Below the pieces are notes generated by a model. The model made no database searches and was not told the origin of the DNA. It was given only the letters and a program-made list of their open reading frames with translations. From contig NZ_RBZU01000003.1 in NCBI RefSeq assembly GCF_003628125.1, forward strand, positions 62,001 through 126,000: a stretch of 64,000 bases of DNA, read 5' to 3'. Position numbers and translations under genes: made by a program. Source of the stretch: Pararobbsia silviterrae (GTDB lineage Bacteria; Pseudomonadota; Gammaproteobacteria; Burkholderiales; Burkholderiaceae). Of the stretch, positions 13,326 through 22,319 are shown one piece after another. Position 1 is the stretch's first letter, and every line of letters starts with the position of its first letter.

Positions 13326-15140
13326 CTAGCCGCTGTTTTTGCTGCTGCGCTTCTCGGCGGCCTCGGTGGTGGCCCGTTTGCGGCTCGCACCACCATCCTG
13401 GGCTTTCGAAGTCTGCACTGCCTTGCCCGGCGCCTTCGACTGAGCCGTCTTGGACGTCGCGCGCGAGGCATCTTTCCCGCCGGCCACGCTTCGAGCAGTG
13501 GCTTGACGCCCCGCTTTCGAATCGTTGGCGGCGACACGCTTGGTCGCATCTTTTGCGTCTTGCGGCGCATGCGAACCGTGCGTCGAAGCCCTGATCATAC
13601 TGCCGCGCGCTCCCGAATGGGAATCGGAATCCGCATTTCGTTCCGAGGCGTCAGCCTGCTTGTCCACCCCCTTCCCCGGGGCCCGGGACGCCCCCTTGTC
13701 CGCAGGCTTGTCGGCCTTGCCGTCGTCGCCCGCCGCCGCGGCGACCGGGAGCGGCTTACCGACCGGAACGTGCAGCACCAGCGTCTGACCCGGCGAGAGC
13801 TGGACGCCGCGCCGCTTGTTCCACGCGCGAAGCTGGGCGACCGTCACGCCGTAGCGCGACGCGACCGAGGCCATCGTCTCGTGACGCCGCACGCGAATCA
13901 GCACCTTGCGCGTATCCGGCACGTCAGGCTCGATCGCGAGCACGGCGTTTTCGGCCACGTCCGCGCTGATGTCTTCGTCATCGTCATCACGCGGCACGAC
14001 AACCGTCGAACCCGGCTTGAGCCGCATGCCGCGCGGGATCCGGTTCGTGTCGCGCAGCGTATCGACGTCGACGCCGATCTTTTGCGCAAGCGCTTCAGGC
14101 GTCGTACGTGAGTCGACCGTGTAGGTCGTCCACGACGCGAGCTGCCCCGAGTAGACCTTGAGGTTGTCCTGGAACTGTTGGGCGTTGTCGAACGGCAGCA
14201 GGATCTGCGCTTGCGTCGCGCCGACGATCATCGGCAGGCGGAACGAGGGATTGAGCGCCTTGAACTCGTCCGACGACATGCCGGCCAGCTTGGCCGCGAC
14301 ATCGACATCGATATCGTGCGCGGTCGTGACCGTCACGAAATACGGGTGATTCGGAATATCGGGGAGCGAGAGCCCGTAAGCCTGCGGATTCTCGATGATG
14401 TTCTTGACCGCCTGCAGCTTCGGCACATAGTTGCGCGTCTCGGCGGGCATCTTGAGACTCATATAGTCCGTCGGCAGCCCCGCGGCCTGATTGCGCGCGA
14501 TCGCGCGCTGCACATTGCCTTCGCCCCAGTTGTACGCGGCGAGCGCGAGATACCAGTCGCCGAACATGTCGTGGAGCTTCTGCAGGTAGTCGAGCGCGGC
14601 GCTCGTCGACGCGAGCACGTCGCGGCGCTCGTCCTGGAACATATTGTTGCGCAGGTTGAACGTCTTGCCCGTGCCCGGCACGAACTGCCACATGCCGGCG
14701 GCCTTCGCGACCGACAGCGCCTGCGGGTTATATGCGGATTCGATAAACGGCAGCAGCGCGAGCTCGGTCGGCATATTGCGCTGCTCGAGCTCGTTGACGA
14801 TGTGATAGAGGTAAAGCTTCGACCGGTCGGTCATGCGCTGGACATAGTCGGGGCGCGACGTGTACCAATCGAGATTCGACTGGACGAGATCGCCGTCCAT
14901 GTCCTGCAACTGGAAACCCTTTCGGATTCGCGACCAGATGTCGTCGGGCTGCTTGAGCGCGGCAACCGACTGGTTGTCCACATTGATCGGCGCACCGGTC
15001 GAGGAAAGTGCTGCAGGCAGATTCTTGGAGGGGGACTTCTGAATCGTGGAAATCGGCGAGGAAGCGAGGCCAGCCGTATCGGGTGCGCTCGCACACGCGG
15101 AGAGTAGCAAGGCGCCTAGCGCACAAATCAAGAATCGCAT
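13326..15140 (-). CDS. mltD: MltD-like membrane-bound lytic murein transglycosylase with LysM repeats
   Basis: Cleaves peptidoglycan glycan strands to 1,6-anhydro products. It starts as a lipoprotein (MRFLICALGALLLSAC, acylated Cys16). The SLT domain follows, with LALLPFIESAYNPQALS (catalytic Glu134) and AAGMWQFVPGTGKT, then YLAALAAYNWGEGNV-type sequence (here WYLALAAYNWGEGNVQRAI). Two LysM glycan-binding repeats occur around residues 335-385 and 405-460. The last 140 residues are a Lys/Ala/Asp/Ser-rich disordered tail not usual for MltD. It is encoded tail-to-head before gloB, as in other Burkholderiaceae. Confidence 0.95.
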   Translation of the reverse strand: MRFLICALGALLLSACASAPDTAGLASSPISTIQKSPSKNLPAALSSTGAPINVDNQSVAALKQPDDIWSRIRKGFQLQDMDGDLVQSNLDWYTSRPDYVQRMTDRSKLYLYHIVNELEQRNMPTELALLPFIESAYNPQALSVAKAAGMWQFVPGTGKTFNLRNNMFQDERRDVLASTSAALDYLQKLHDMFGDWYLALAAYNWGEGNVQRAIARNQAAGLPTDYMSLKMPAETRNYVPKLQAVKNIIENPQAYGLSLPDIPNHPYFVTVTTAHDIDVDVAAKLAGMSSDEFKALNPSFRLPMIVGATQAQILLPFDNAQQFQDNLKVYSGQLASWTTYTVDSRTTPEALAQKIGVDVDTLRDTNRIPRGMRLKPGSTVVVPRDDDDEDISADVAENAVLAIEPDVPDTRKVLIRVRRHETMASVASRYGVTVAQLRAWNKRRGVQLSPGQTLVLHVPVGKPLPVAAAAGDDGKADKPADKGASRAPGKGVDKQADASERNADSDSHSGARGSMIRASTHGSHAPQDAKDATKRVAANDSKAGRQATARSVAGGKDASRATSKTAQSKAPGKAVQTSKAQDGGASRKRATTEAAEKRSSKNSG

Positions 15141-15323
15141 TGGACGTCTCGTTCCAGGGACTGCAAGGAAAGTGTTGGGCCGATGGTAAGTAAGGCCTCC
15201 TGATCCGTCAATCGAAAAAATGAAAAAAGCCTTGATAATCCGCTATATGGCCATGATTTCGCGAATGAATCTTAGGTAAACCCTGACTTGTCGCACACGG
15301 ATTGGCGTGTTGATGAGAAAAGT

Positions 15324-16178
15324 CTACCGAAACACGTTTTTCCAATCCCGCATCGCGGCGAAGACATCGACGCGTGCCGCGCGGTCGCGGACCGATGGCG
15401 GCGTGTCGTTCATCGACGGCGCCGCCGCGAGCACGCGGTCGCGCACGGCCGGCTCGTGAGCGCGCAGGAACGGATTGACGCGTTTCTCGTGACCGATCGT
15501 CGTCGGCAGCGTCGGACGCCCGGCTTCGCGCAGCGCGCTCGCGCGATGCTGCCAGTCCTGCAGCGCGGCGTTATCGGGCTCGCAAGCGAGCGCGAAACGG
15601 ATGTTCGAGAGCGTGTATTCGTGTGCGCAGTGGACCTGCGTCTGCTCGGGCAACGCGGCAAGCGCATCGAGCGAAGTCAGCATCTGCGCGGGCGATCCTT
15701 CGAACAAGCGTCCGCAGCCGCTCGCGAACAGCGTATCGCCGCAAAACACATGCGGCGCGCGATCGCCGCCCTGCAGCTGAAAATAGGCGATATGGCCGCG
15801 CGTGTGACCGGGCACGTCGATGACGTCGAACGGACCGAACGGCGCGCCGAGATCGATCGTGTCGCCGCCGGCGAGCGCGTGCGTCACGACGGCGATGTGT
15901 TCGGCACGCGGTCCGTAGACGGGAATCTCGGCATCGGTCCCGAAGGACTTCAATAAAGCGGCGACGCCGCCGACGTGGTCCGCGTGATGATGCGTGAGTA
16001 GAATAGCGGTCAACGTCAGATCGCGCTCGCGCAGCCAGTGCTCGACGGGAGCGGCTTCGCCGGGATCGACGACGACCGCGCGGCGGCCGTCGTCCATGAC
16101 CCAGATGTAGTTGTCCGCGAACGCCGGAACCGGCGCGTAGTCGTACGAGGCGTACGAGGCGTTGCTCGAGCTCTTCAT
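15324..16178 (-). CDS. gloB: GloB, hydroxyacylglutathione hydrolase (glyoxalase II)
   Basis: Hydrolyses S-lactoylglutathione to lactate and glutathione in methylglyoxal detoxification. The 284-residue metallo-beta-lactamase-fold protein has [14 protein letters not shown] near the N-terminus, the dinuclear metal motif [12 protein letters not shown] (His63, His65, Asp67, His68), [30 protein letters not shown] and the C-terminal NPFLRA. The ATG at 16178 is chosen because the open frame further upstream has no family similarity and would overlap the divergent methyltransferase. Its start is only nine bases from that gene's start. Confidence 0.96.
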   Translation of the reverse strand: MKSSSNASYASYDYAPVPAFADNYIWVMDDGRRAVVVDPGEAAPVEHWLRERDLTLTAILLTHHHADHVGGVAALLKSFGTDAEIPVYGPRAEHIAVVTHALAGGDTIDLGAPFGPFDVIDVPGHTRGHIAYFQLQGGDRAPHVFCGDTLFASGCGRLFEGSPAQMLTSLDALAALPEQTQVHCAHEYTLSNIRFALACEPDNAALQDWQHRASALREAGRPTLPTTIGHEKRVNPFLRAHEPAVRDRVLAAAPSMNDTPPSVRDRAARVDVFAAMRDWKNVFR

Positions 16179-16187
16179 TGGATCACC

Positions 16188-17156
16188 ATGTCTGACCACC
16201 GGATTATAGACTGGCCTGCGTGGACGGCTTCGCCGCCTGGGCGCTACGTGCTCGCATGGGAGCAGGCGCAACTCGACCACGTCGTCGGCGACATTTTCGG
16301 CTATCACGCGCTTCAGCTCGGCCTGCCGCAACTCGACGCGCTGCGCGAGAACCGGATGCCCTATCGCGGCCTCGTGCTCGACAACGCGAGCCGCGCGAGC
16401 ACGCCCTATGCGATGCCGCCCTCGAAGGCCGCCCGTCCGGCGTCCGACGGATCGGCGGGCTGGAGTCCGCGATTCGATCCGCTGCATGGCGGGCCCGCCG
16501 GACACGCGGGCGACGATCCGCGCAACGGACGTGAAGGACGCGACGGGCGCGCCTCGGTCACGCCGCTGCCAAGCCGCGGCCTTGCGCATGCGCCCGGTTT
16601 TGCGCGCAGCACGATCTGGTGCGAATTCGTCGAATTGCCGTTCGAAGCGCAGAGCGTCGATCTCGTCGTGATGCCGCATACGCTCGAATTCACGCCCGAC
16701 CCGCACCGGCTGCTGCGCGAAGTCGAGCGCGTGCTGATGCCCGACGGACAGCTCGTGATCGCCGGATTCAATTCGCTGAGCCTCTGGGGCATGCGGCAAT
16801 CGATGGGACGCATGACGCGCAACCCGTTCGTGCCGGGCACCCACGATCTCATAGCGTTCACGCGGCTCAAGGACTGGATCAAGCTGCTCGGCTTCGAGTT
16901 CGACCGGGGCCGCTTCGGATGCTATCGGCCGCCGCTGTTGACCGACAAGTGGCTCGCGCGGTACGAATTCATGGAGTCGGCCGGCGATCGCTGGTGGCCG
17001 ATCTTCGGCGCGACCTATATGATCACGGCCGTCAAACGCGTGCGCGGCATGCGGCTTGTCGGGCCCAAGTGGGCCAAGAAACCGGCGCTCGCGCCCGGGC
17101 TCGCGCCCGTCGCGACGCCGAATTCACACAGCTCGATTGAACGGAAGATCCAATAG
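16188..17156 (+). CDS. Class I SAM-dependent methyltransferase, unknown substrate
   Basis: The C-terminal half has a typical methyltransferase-11 core: [47 protein letters not shown]. It matches the protein usually found between gloB and rnhA in Burkholderiaceae. The glycine-rich SAM motif I is not obvious. Residues about 80-138 form a low-complexity Gly/Arg/Pro/Asp insertion, which takes the length to 322 residues. The start ATG at 16188 lies nine bases from the gloB start. Five bases separate its stop from rnhA, suggesting an operon with rnhA and dnaQ. The substrate cannot be told from the sequence. Confidence 0.88.
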   Translation: MSDHRIIDWPAWTASPPGRYVLAWEQAQLDHVVGDIFGYHALQLGLPQLDALRENRMPYRGLVLDNASRASTPYAMPPSKAARPASDGSAGWSPRFDPLHGGPAGHAGDDPRNGREGRDGRASVTPLPSRGLAHAPGFARSTIWCEFVELPFEAQSVDLVVMPHTLEFTPDPHRLLREVERVLMPDGQLVIAGFNSLSLWGMRQSMGRMTRNPFVPGTHDLIAFTRLKDWIKLLGFEFDRGRFGCYRPPLLTDKWLARYEFMESAGDRWWPIFGATYMITAVKRVRGMRLVGPKWAKKPALAPGLAPVATPNSHSSIERKIQ

Positions 17157-17161
17157 AACTC

Positions 17162-17605
17162 ATGCCGGATGTGATCGATATCTATACGGATGGCGCCTGC
17201 AAGGGCAATCCGGGCCCCGGTGGCTGGGGTGCGCTGTTGCGCTTCGGCACGCAGGAAAAGGAATTGTTCGGCGGCGAGAAGCTCACGACGAACAATCGCA
17301 TGGAACTCATGGCCGTGATCGCGGCGCTCGAGGCGCTCAAACGCCCGTGCAAGGCGGTCGTGCATACCGATTCGCAATATGTGCAGAAAGGCATCAGCGA
17401 ATGGATACACGGCTGGAAGAAAAAGAACTGGATGACGGCCGCGAAAGCGCCGGTCAAGAACGCCGATCTCTGGAAACGGCTCGATGCGCTGACCGTGCAG
17501 CATGAACTCGAATGGCGGTGGGTCAAGGGACACGCGGGTCATCCGGGCAACGAGCGCGCGGATCAGCTTGCAAATCGCGGCGTCGAATCGCTGACTTCGG
17601 CCTGA
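17162..17605 (+). CDS. rnhA: RnhA, ribonuclease HI
   Basis: Cleaves the RNA strand of RNA-DNA hybrids. At 147 residues it is standard length, with all catalytic acids: [17 protein letters not shown] (first Asp), [12 protein letters not shown] (Glu), [13 protein letters not shown] (Asp), and [17 protein letters not shown] (His and last Asp). It starts five bases after the methyltransferase and is followed by dnaQ after 74 bases, the classic rnhA-dnaQ pairing. Confidence 0.98.
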   Translation: MPDVIDIYTDGACKGNPGPGGWGALLRFGTQEKELFGGEKLTTNNRMELMAVIAALEALKRPCKAVVHTDSQYVQKGISEWIHGWKKKNWMTAAKAPVKNADLWKRLDALTVQHELEWRWVKGHAGHPGNERADQLANRGVESLTSA

Positions 17606-17679
17606 CGGCTCGCATCGCGCGGTCAAGCCGCTCCGGCGGCTCGACATCGCATCCTCGGCAGCTCACGTCGGACATCATC

Positions 17680-18417
17680 ATGCGTCAACTCATTCTCGAT
17701 ACTGAAACGACCGGCCTCAATGCGCGCTCGGGCGACCGCGTCATTGAATTCGGCGCGGTCGAACTCGTGAACCGGCGGCTCACGGGCCGCAATCTGCATT
17801 TCTATATCAATCCCGAACGCGAAAGCGATCCGGGCGCACTCGCGGTCCATGGATTGACGACCGAGTTTCTGAGCGACAAGCCCAAGTTCGCCGAAGTCGC
17901 CAATGAGATTCGCGATTTCGTCGCGGGGGCGGATCTGATCATTCATAACGCGCCGTTCGATCTCGCGTTTCTCGATGCCGAATTCGGCCTGCTCGGTCTG
18001 CCGACGTTTTCGAGTCAGTGCGGCGAGATCATCGACACGCTCGTGCTCGCGAAGTCGCTGTATCCGGGCAAGCGCAATTCGCTCGACGCGCTATGCGATC
18101 GGCTCGGGGTGAGCAACGCGCATCGGACGCTGCACGGGGCCTTGCTCGACTCGGAGTTGCTCGCCGAAGTGTATCTGGCGATGACACGGGGTCAGGAAAG
18201 CCTCGTGATCGACATGCTCGGCGACACGGGCGGAAAGGACATGCCGGGCGAGCAAGCCGTGACGACCGGATTCGCATCGCTCGACCTGCCTGTCGTCGTT
18301 GCATCGGACGACGAGCAGGCGGCCCACGACGCCGTGCTCAACGATCTCGACAAGTCGGTCAAGGGCGCATGCGTGTGGCGCGCCGAGCCGAAGATCGAGG
18401 AGACGAGCGGCGGTTGA
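17680..18417 (+). CDS. dnaQ: DnaQ, DNA polymerase III epsilon (proofreading exonuclease)
   Basis: 3'-5' proofreading subunit of the replicative polymerase. The 245-residue protein has the three exonuclease motifs: LILDTETTGLN (Asp7 and Glu9), HNAPFDLAFLDAEFGLL, and NAHRTLHGALLDSELLAEVY with the general-base His and last Asp. The C-terminal segment (about 190-245) is the variable alpha-binding tail. The ATG at 17680 gives the canonical MRQLILDTETTG start. Confidence 0.97.
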   Translation: MRQLILDTETTGLNARSGDRVIEFGAVELVNRRLTGRNLHFYINPERESDPGALAVHGLTTEFLSDKPKFAEVANEIRDFVAGADLIIHNAPFDLAFLDAEFGLLGLPTFSSQCGEIIDTLVLAKSLYPGKRNSLDALCDRLGVSNAHRTLHGALLDSELLAEVYLAMTRGQESLVIDMLGDTGGKDMPGEQAVTTGFASLDLPVVVASDDEQAAHDAVLNDLDKSVKGACVWRAEPKIEETSGG

Positions 18418-18664
18418 GGCGAGACGGCGCGAATCGGTGAAAGATCGATGCAACGCGCTGGACAGGTTCAATGTCTATGGCGATCACGCGGGACGCGAGA
18501 CACAGGGCGTGAAACACAGGGCATCAGCCGCGGAGCGCCAAACAAAGCGCCAGACACGGGAGCGATAAGCCCGTTCGCCCGCGCCCCTTCACTCGCGTGA
18601 CCGCGGATGCGGCACGGCAACCCTCGCCTCAACGGGCAAAAAGCTTCAAAGATACATTTTTCGG

Positions 18665-18694
18665 TTGCCAGGCCAAAAAAACCGTTGCTATAAT
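18665..18694 (+). promoter_or_regulatory. Sigma-70 promoter of tRNA-Val
   Basis: TTGCCA (18665-18670) and a consensus TATAAT (18689-18694) are separated by 18 bases and lie just upstream of the tRNA, giving an expected start near 18701. Confidence 0.8.
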
Positions 18695-18707
18695 CGCGGT
18701 CTTCTTT

Positions 18708-18782
18708 GGACGGTTAGCTCAGCGGTAGAGCACTGCCTTCACACGGCAGGGGTCACAGGTTCAATCCCTGTACCGTCCACCA
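18708..18782 (+). tRNA. tRNA-Val (anticodon CAC)
   Basis: The acceptor stem GGACGGT pairs with ACCGTCC. The D-arm has GCTCAGCGGTAGAGC, the anticodon arm CTGCC-TTCACAC-GGCAG has anticodon CAC, and the T-arm has GGTTCAATCC. The terminal CCA is encoded (18780-18782). It has its own promoter and terminator. Confidence 0.98.
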
Positions 18783-18810
18783 CCGGATTCCCGGGTGTGT
18801 CGTCCCCGAA

Positions 18811-18845
18811 AAAAGGCCCTCAGCCATGCCGAGGGCCTTTTTCTT
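18811..18845 (+). terminator. Rho-independent terminator after tRNA-Val
   Basis: AAAGGCCCTC (18812-18821) and GAGGGCCTTT (18831-18840) make a 10-base stem with a nine-base loop, followed by TTCTTTTT. A runs on the other side make it potentially bidirectional. Confidence 0.9.
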
Positions 18846-18995
18846 TTTGCAGTCATCGAAAACGCATTCGATGCGCTGTTTGACCGACATGGAGACCTGC
18901 GCCGGGCGCGTTTTTCGTCCTTGACCGCGTGCCCGACGCGATGACCTCGTGTTCTCGTTACCGGCAAGCGGTCATCCGCCGTCAGTAGCCAGAAT

Positions 18996-19754
18996 TCAGG
19001 CGTGACCTGCGCCGCCGCCGAAAGTCAATTCAGCCACGGCATGCTTGACGGGCACACTCGCGATGCCCGCGCGCTTGAGCCCCTCGAGCACCTCGACGAG
19101 CATCTCCGGCGTACAGCCGAACGGCGACGGCTGCTCGGACACATCGTGCGTGAAGAACACGAGCCAGCCATTTTTCCGCTTGGCCTCCTCGATCCACTGC
19201 CCGATCTCGTCAGGCCGCCAACGGCGCGCTTCGATCGGCACCGACAGCACCTGCGCAAGATCGACACGACCTGCATTGATCCCAGGGCGGATACCGCGCG
19301 CAATCGCATATTCGCGCGCGATCACGCCCTTCGAACGCGGCCCGACGTCGCCATACGGATAGGCATAGCTCGCGACGCGTCCGTTGCCGACCGTCGCCTC
19401 GAAGAACGCCGCATTCTCGCGCTTCTCGTCGCGCAGTTGCGCCGCGCTCATGCCCGACGCGCGCCGATGCCCAAAACTATGGCAGCCAATTTCATGGCCT
19501 GCGGCAAGAATCCCCCCAAGATCGTCGGGCCGGAAATACTCGATGCCGTCCTCGGTCTGTCCCGCGAAGCGCCCCGCGGCGTAGTACGTGCCCCGGCTGT
19601 CATAGTCGGCCAGGATCGGTCCCGCGACCGACCACGCGGAACGCGGAAAGTCGTCGAACGTAATGCTCGCCAGCGGCCGTTCGAGCCGGCTCGACACCCA
19701 CTTGTAGGGCAGCTTCCGGGTAATCAGGTTCGTTATTTTTTGACGCAAAGCCAT
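18996..19754 (-). CDS. Polysaccharide deacetylase (CE4/NodB-like)
   Basis: Probable carbohydrate de-N-acetylase of 252 residues. It has the CE4 metal and catalytic elements: ITFDDFPRSAW (Asp pair), GHEIGCHSFGHRR (metal His-x-x-x-His), a YAYPYGDVG loop and C-terminal WLVFFTHDV with the catalytic-His region. There is no signal peptide, so it may act in the cytoplasm or be exported another way. The ATG at 19754 is used because it falls six bases after the stop of the FkbH-like gene, implying translational coupling. Substrate unknown; the pairing suggests modification of a surface glycan. Confidence 0.9.
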   Translation of the reverse strand: MALRQKITNLITRKLPYKWVSSRLERPLASITFDDFPRSAWSVAGPILADYDSRGTYYAAGRFAGQTEDGIEYFRPDDLGGILAAGHEIGCHSFGHRRASGMSAAQLRDEKRENAAFFEATVGNGRVASYAYPYGDVGPRSKGVIAREYAIARGIRPGINAGRVDLAQVLSVPIEARRWRPDEIGQWIEEAKRKNGWLVFFTHDVSEQPSPFGCTPEMLVEVLEGLKRAGIASVPVKHAVAELTFGGGAGHA

Positions 19755-19759
19755 GATGA

Positions 19760-21625
19760 TCAGCCCGCTGCGGGATGGGGAGACAAGGTCTCGACCTTGA
19801 CGATGTCCGAGTCTTCGAAAGGCGCCGACAAGTCGCGCGTCCACCCGTCCTCGTCACGCGAGAATCCGAGTTCTTCGAGCATGTCGCGCGCCGCGCCATT
19901 GCGCTTCGTTTCCTTGAAACGCACCGCGAATCGCGCATGCCCGCGCGCGCTCAACAGCGCGGCCAGATACGCGAACAACGCTTGCTCGACCCGCTTGCGC
20001 TGCACGCGGCAACTCATGAAGAACGCCTCGATCCGCCCATTGAGCACATCGAGCACGACAAAGCCGATCAAGCCGTAGTCGCCGTAACGATCGCGACAAC
20101 GCACGGTCAGGTAGCGGCGATCGAGATCGCCCTGCACGCGCTCGACCTCGTCGCGTGAAAATTTCGCGCCCGTGAAATTGAGCTGGTTCGTTCGCTGCGA
20201 CAACTCGTGCGCTCGCGTCATATCGGCCGTGTCGAGATCGCGGACCTCGATGACGAGCGCCGACGCCCGCAGGAACGCGTGGTAGTCGCCACCGTGCTGT
20301 TCCATGCTCTCGACGCGTTGCGCCTCCGTCCGATACAGCTCGCGGCGCCGCGCGCCTTCCGCGGTGACCGGCTGATTGAACCAGGGGTTCGTCAGCATGT
20401 GCGCGACGTCCTCATGCGTGAGCACACGCAAGGTCTCGTGGCCGCTGAGCGCCTCCGCGCGCTCGAACGGCTGGTCGTCGATAAACACGAAACTGTCGAC
20501 ACCGAGATCGAGGCGCTTCGCGATCCGCGCGATCGATTCGCTCTTGGGCCCCCAGTTGACCTGCGGATACAGGAAATAATCGGCCAGTCCGTGCAGATGC
20601 AGCGCTTCGAGCGCTTCATCGAGATCGTTCTTGCTCGCGATCGACTGGAGAATCCCGCGCGCATCGAGCGCCTTGATCGCGGCAACCGCTTCGGGACGCG
20701 GGTGTACGCCTTGCGCGCCCTCCTCGGCGAGCGTGCCGGTCCAGATCGTTTCGTCGAGATCCCAGACCACGACCTTGGCCAGCGCCGACGGCGGCGCAGC
20801 CGAGATCGCGGCCGGCGGCGGCGATGCATCGGCGATCGGCAAGGGGGTGCGAAGCCGGACAAAATCGAGCGCGCCGAATACCGCGTCGATGCCCTCGGCT
20901 TCGCCGACCGGTTCGATCTGGATCAGGTACGGGCGCGCGAGATCGATGACGTCGGACAGTTCGGCCACTGGAATAAACCAGGTCTGAGGCGCGTCCGTCA
21001 GCGTGATGTGCTTCTGATACGTGGCCTTCTTCGGCTCGCTTTGCAGGAACGTCACCGTGAAGGCACGCGCGCCATTGCGAACATAGGCTTCGATCGCGAA
21101 CGCATCGTTCATGTTCGTGCTTGGCCGCGACGCACGCCCCGCGCGATTCTTGCGCTGATTCCAGTACCAGACGAAGTAACGCGCCAGGCTGAACGGCAAA
21201 CGCGTGTTCGCAAGCCATTTCGACACGACGCGATCACGCCGCTCGAGCTTGGCGGCCGCGGCTTTCTCGTGCAAGGCGATCGGCCCACGCCCTTCAAGCT
21301 TGCCCCACTTGCGAAACCGGATCCGGCTCAGACCATGGCCGGCCGACTCGATACCGGCCTCGAACCGGCGGCACTGCAGATCGGAACGCGGATCGTAAAA
21401 CGCGCAACTTGAATAGCAGGTCGGATATGCGCACTCGGAGCAGTGCTCGCCCCAGACGATTCGGCTCAGCGCGGTGACGTTTTCATCGTCCAACAGAAAC
21501 GGGCCAGGCGGGATATTGGCCTTGAATTCAACGAATTCGAATACAACTGTTTCCTTCAAAGTGCCCCCCGGCCTGAACTCTGTGCGACTACGGCTTTTTA
21601 GGTATAAAAAAGCATAGCACGCCAT
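19760..21625 (-). CDS. FkbH-like HAD-IIIC phosphatase with GNAT-like C-terminus and Cys-rich N-terminus
   Basis: A 621-residue protein. Residues about 283-470 are an FkbH/HAD-IIIC domain (VVVWDLDETIWTG with nucleophile Asp289 region, SIASKNDLDEAL, FIDDQPFERAEA), and about 480-600 are GNAT-like (LIGFVVLDV, RVEQALFAYL). In known FkbH proteins this pair transfers a glyceryl group to a carrier protein, but no carrier-protein gene is adjacent. The first 260 residues are not a standard part of FkbH and include a Cys cluster (Cys62, 65, 70, 74, 85) that might bind a metal. The start is uncertain: ATG at 21625 lacks a clear ribosome site, and a TTG 22 codons later is possible. Confidence 0.85.
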   Translation of the reverse strand: MACYAFLYLKSRSRTEFRPGGTLKETVVFEFVEFKANIPPGPFLLDDENVTALSRIVWGEHCSECAYPTCYSSCAFYDPRSDLQCRRFEAGIESAGHGLSRIRFRKWGKLEGRGPIALHEKAAAAKLERRDRVVSKWLANTRLPFSLARYFVWYWNQRKNRAGRASRPSTNMNDAFAIEAYVRNGARAFTVTFLQSEPKKATYQKHITLTDAPQTWFIPVAELSDVIDLARPYLIQIEPVGEAEGIDAVFGALDFVRLRTPLPIADASPPPAAISAAPPSALAKVVVWDLDETIWTGTLAEEGAQGVHPRPEAVAAIKALDARGILQSIASKNDLDEALEALHLHGLADYFLYPQVNWGPKSESIARIAKRLDLGVDSFVFIDDQPFERAEALSGHETLRVLTHEDVAHMLTNPWFNQPVTAEGARRRELYRTEAQRVESMEQHGGDYHAFLRASALVIEVRDLDTADMTRAHELSQRTNQLNFTGAKFSRDEVERVQGDLDRRYLTVRCRDRYGDYGLIGFVVLDVLNGRIEAFFMSCRVQRKRVEQALFAYLAALLSARGHARFAVRFKETKRNGAARDMLEELGFSRDEDGWTRDLSAPFEDSDIVKVETLSPHPAAG

Positions 21626-21836
21626 TGTCGTACTCAGTGGCTTGCCCGCGGTGCAAAAGCTCTAAGATGAAGAGTCCTTACGGAACAGGTAATCGTTGAG
21701 CACGCAAGCGTGTTCAACCTCAGACGATTGCCCATTCCGATCGGTCAGTTTTGGCACACCAAGCTCGCCGCGTTTCGCCTTTTACGACGTCTCGTTTTGG
21801 CGCGTCTTTATTCGCCTTTGACGCATCTCGAAGACG
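21626..21836. other. Intergenic region upstream of the FkbH-like gene
   Basis: About 210 bases between the FkbH-like start and the stop of the small gene at 21837. It probably carries the promoter of the FkbH-deacetylase pair, but I see no convincing -35/-10 pair. Overlapping plus-strand open frames are Arg-rich and have no ribosome site. Confidence 0.4.
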
Positions 21837-22103
21837 TCATGCTCGCGGTTCGTTCGCCGATCTCGGACGAGGCTCGACGTCCGCGCCTGCGTCGTCGAAA
21901 CCGCCGCCGTCCATCCCCGGACCCGTCTGCCAGACGGCCCTGCCGCGCGCCGACAGGAGCCCGCCGCCACGCGCCGGATCGGCCTCGCCCTCAGCAATCG
22001 CCATCGCGCCGCCAGGCGGCTCCTGAGCCCGCACGGGATGCCCCTTGCGCGCCGCATACGCTTCGTCGTGCGAGCGGCCCGCATACGTTTCGATCGCGTC
22101 CAT
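21837..22103 (-). CDS. Small hydrophilic protein of unknown function (88 aa)
   Basis: I do not recognise a family. Support for a real gene is a strong ribosome site (GGAGGGA, six bases before the ATG), high GC at third codon positions, and a composition unlike a shadow frame: an acidic start (MDAIETYAGRSHDEAYAARK), a Gly/Ala/Glu-rich middle (GGAMAIAEGEADPARGGG) and an acidic tail. There is no signal peptide or membrane helix. It lies on its own between the glycosyltransferase terminator and the FkbH gene. Confidence 0.55.
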   Translation of the reverse strand: MDAIETYAGRSHDEAYAARKGHPVRAQEPPGGAMAIAEGEADPARGGGLLSARGRAVWQTGPGMDGGGFDDAGADVEPRPRSANEPRA

Positions 22104-22230
22104 CGAATCCCTCCGTCAAGCGATTTAACGGAGATCGCCGCATTCTTCGTTCCCGCTCGTTCAACGACCATCGTCGAACACGGACCATGCGGCTCAAATA
22201 CAACACTCACACGACGCCCGGACACGCCAT

Positions 22231-22275
22231 ATAAAAACAAACCCCCGCCCGCCTCGCGGCGGCCGGGGGCTGAGT
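22231..22275 (-). terminator. Rho-independent terminator of the GT4 gene
   Basis: CCCCCG-CCCGCC (22242-22253) pairs with GGCGGCCGGGGG (22258-22269) with one internal mismatch and a four-base loop. On the minus strand a T-rich tract follows (complement of ATAAAAACAA). It lies 45 bases after the glycosyltransferase stop. Confidence 0.82.
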
Positions 22276-22319
22276 TAGACGCCGATGCGAGCACACCGCA
22301 TCGGCTTCCGAACAGCGAT

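Noticed and set aside
21710-22234. 174-codon plus-strand frame opposite the small gene
   Set aside because: Arg/Pro-rich, no ribosome site, and the minus-strand small gene has better support.
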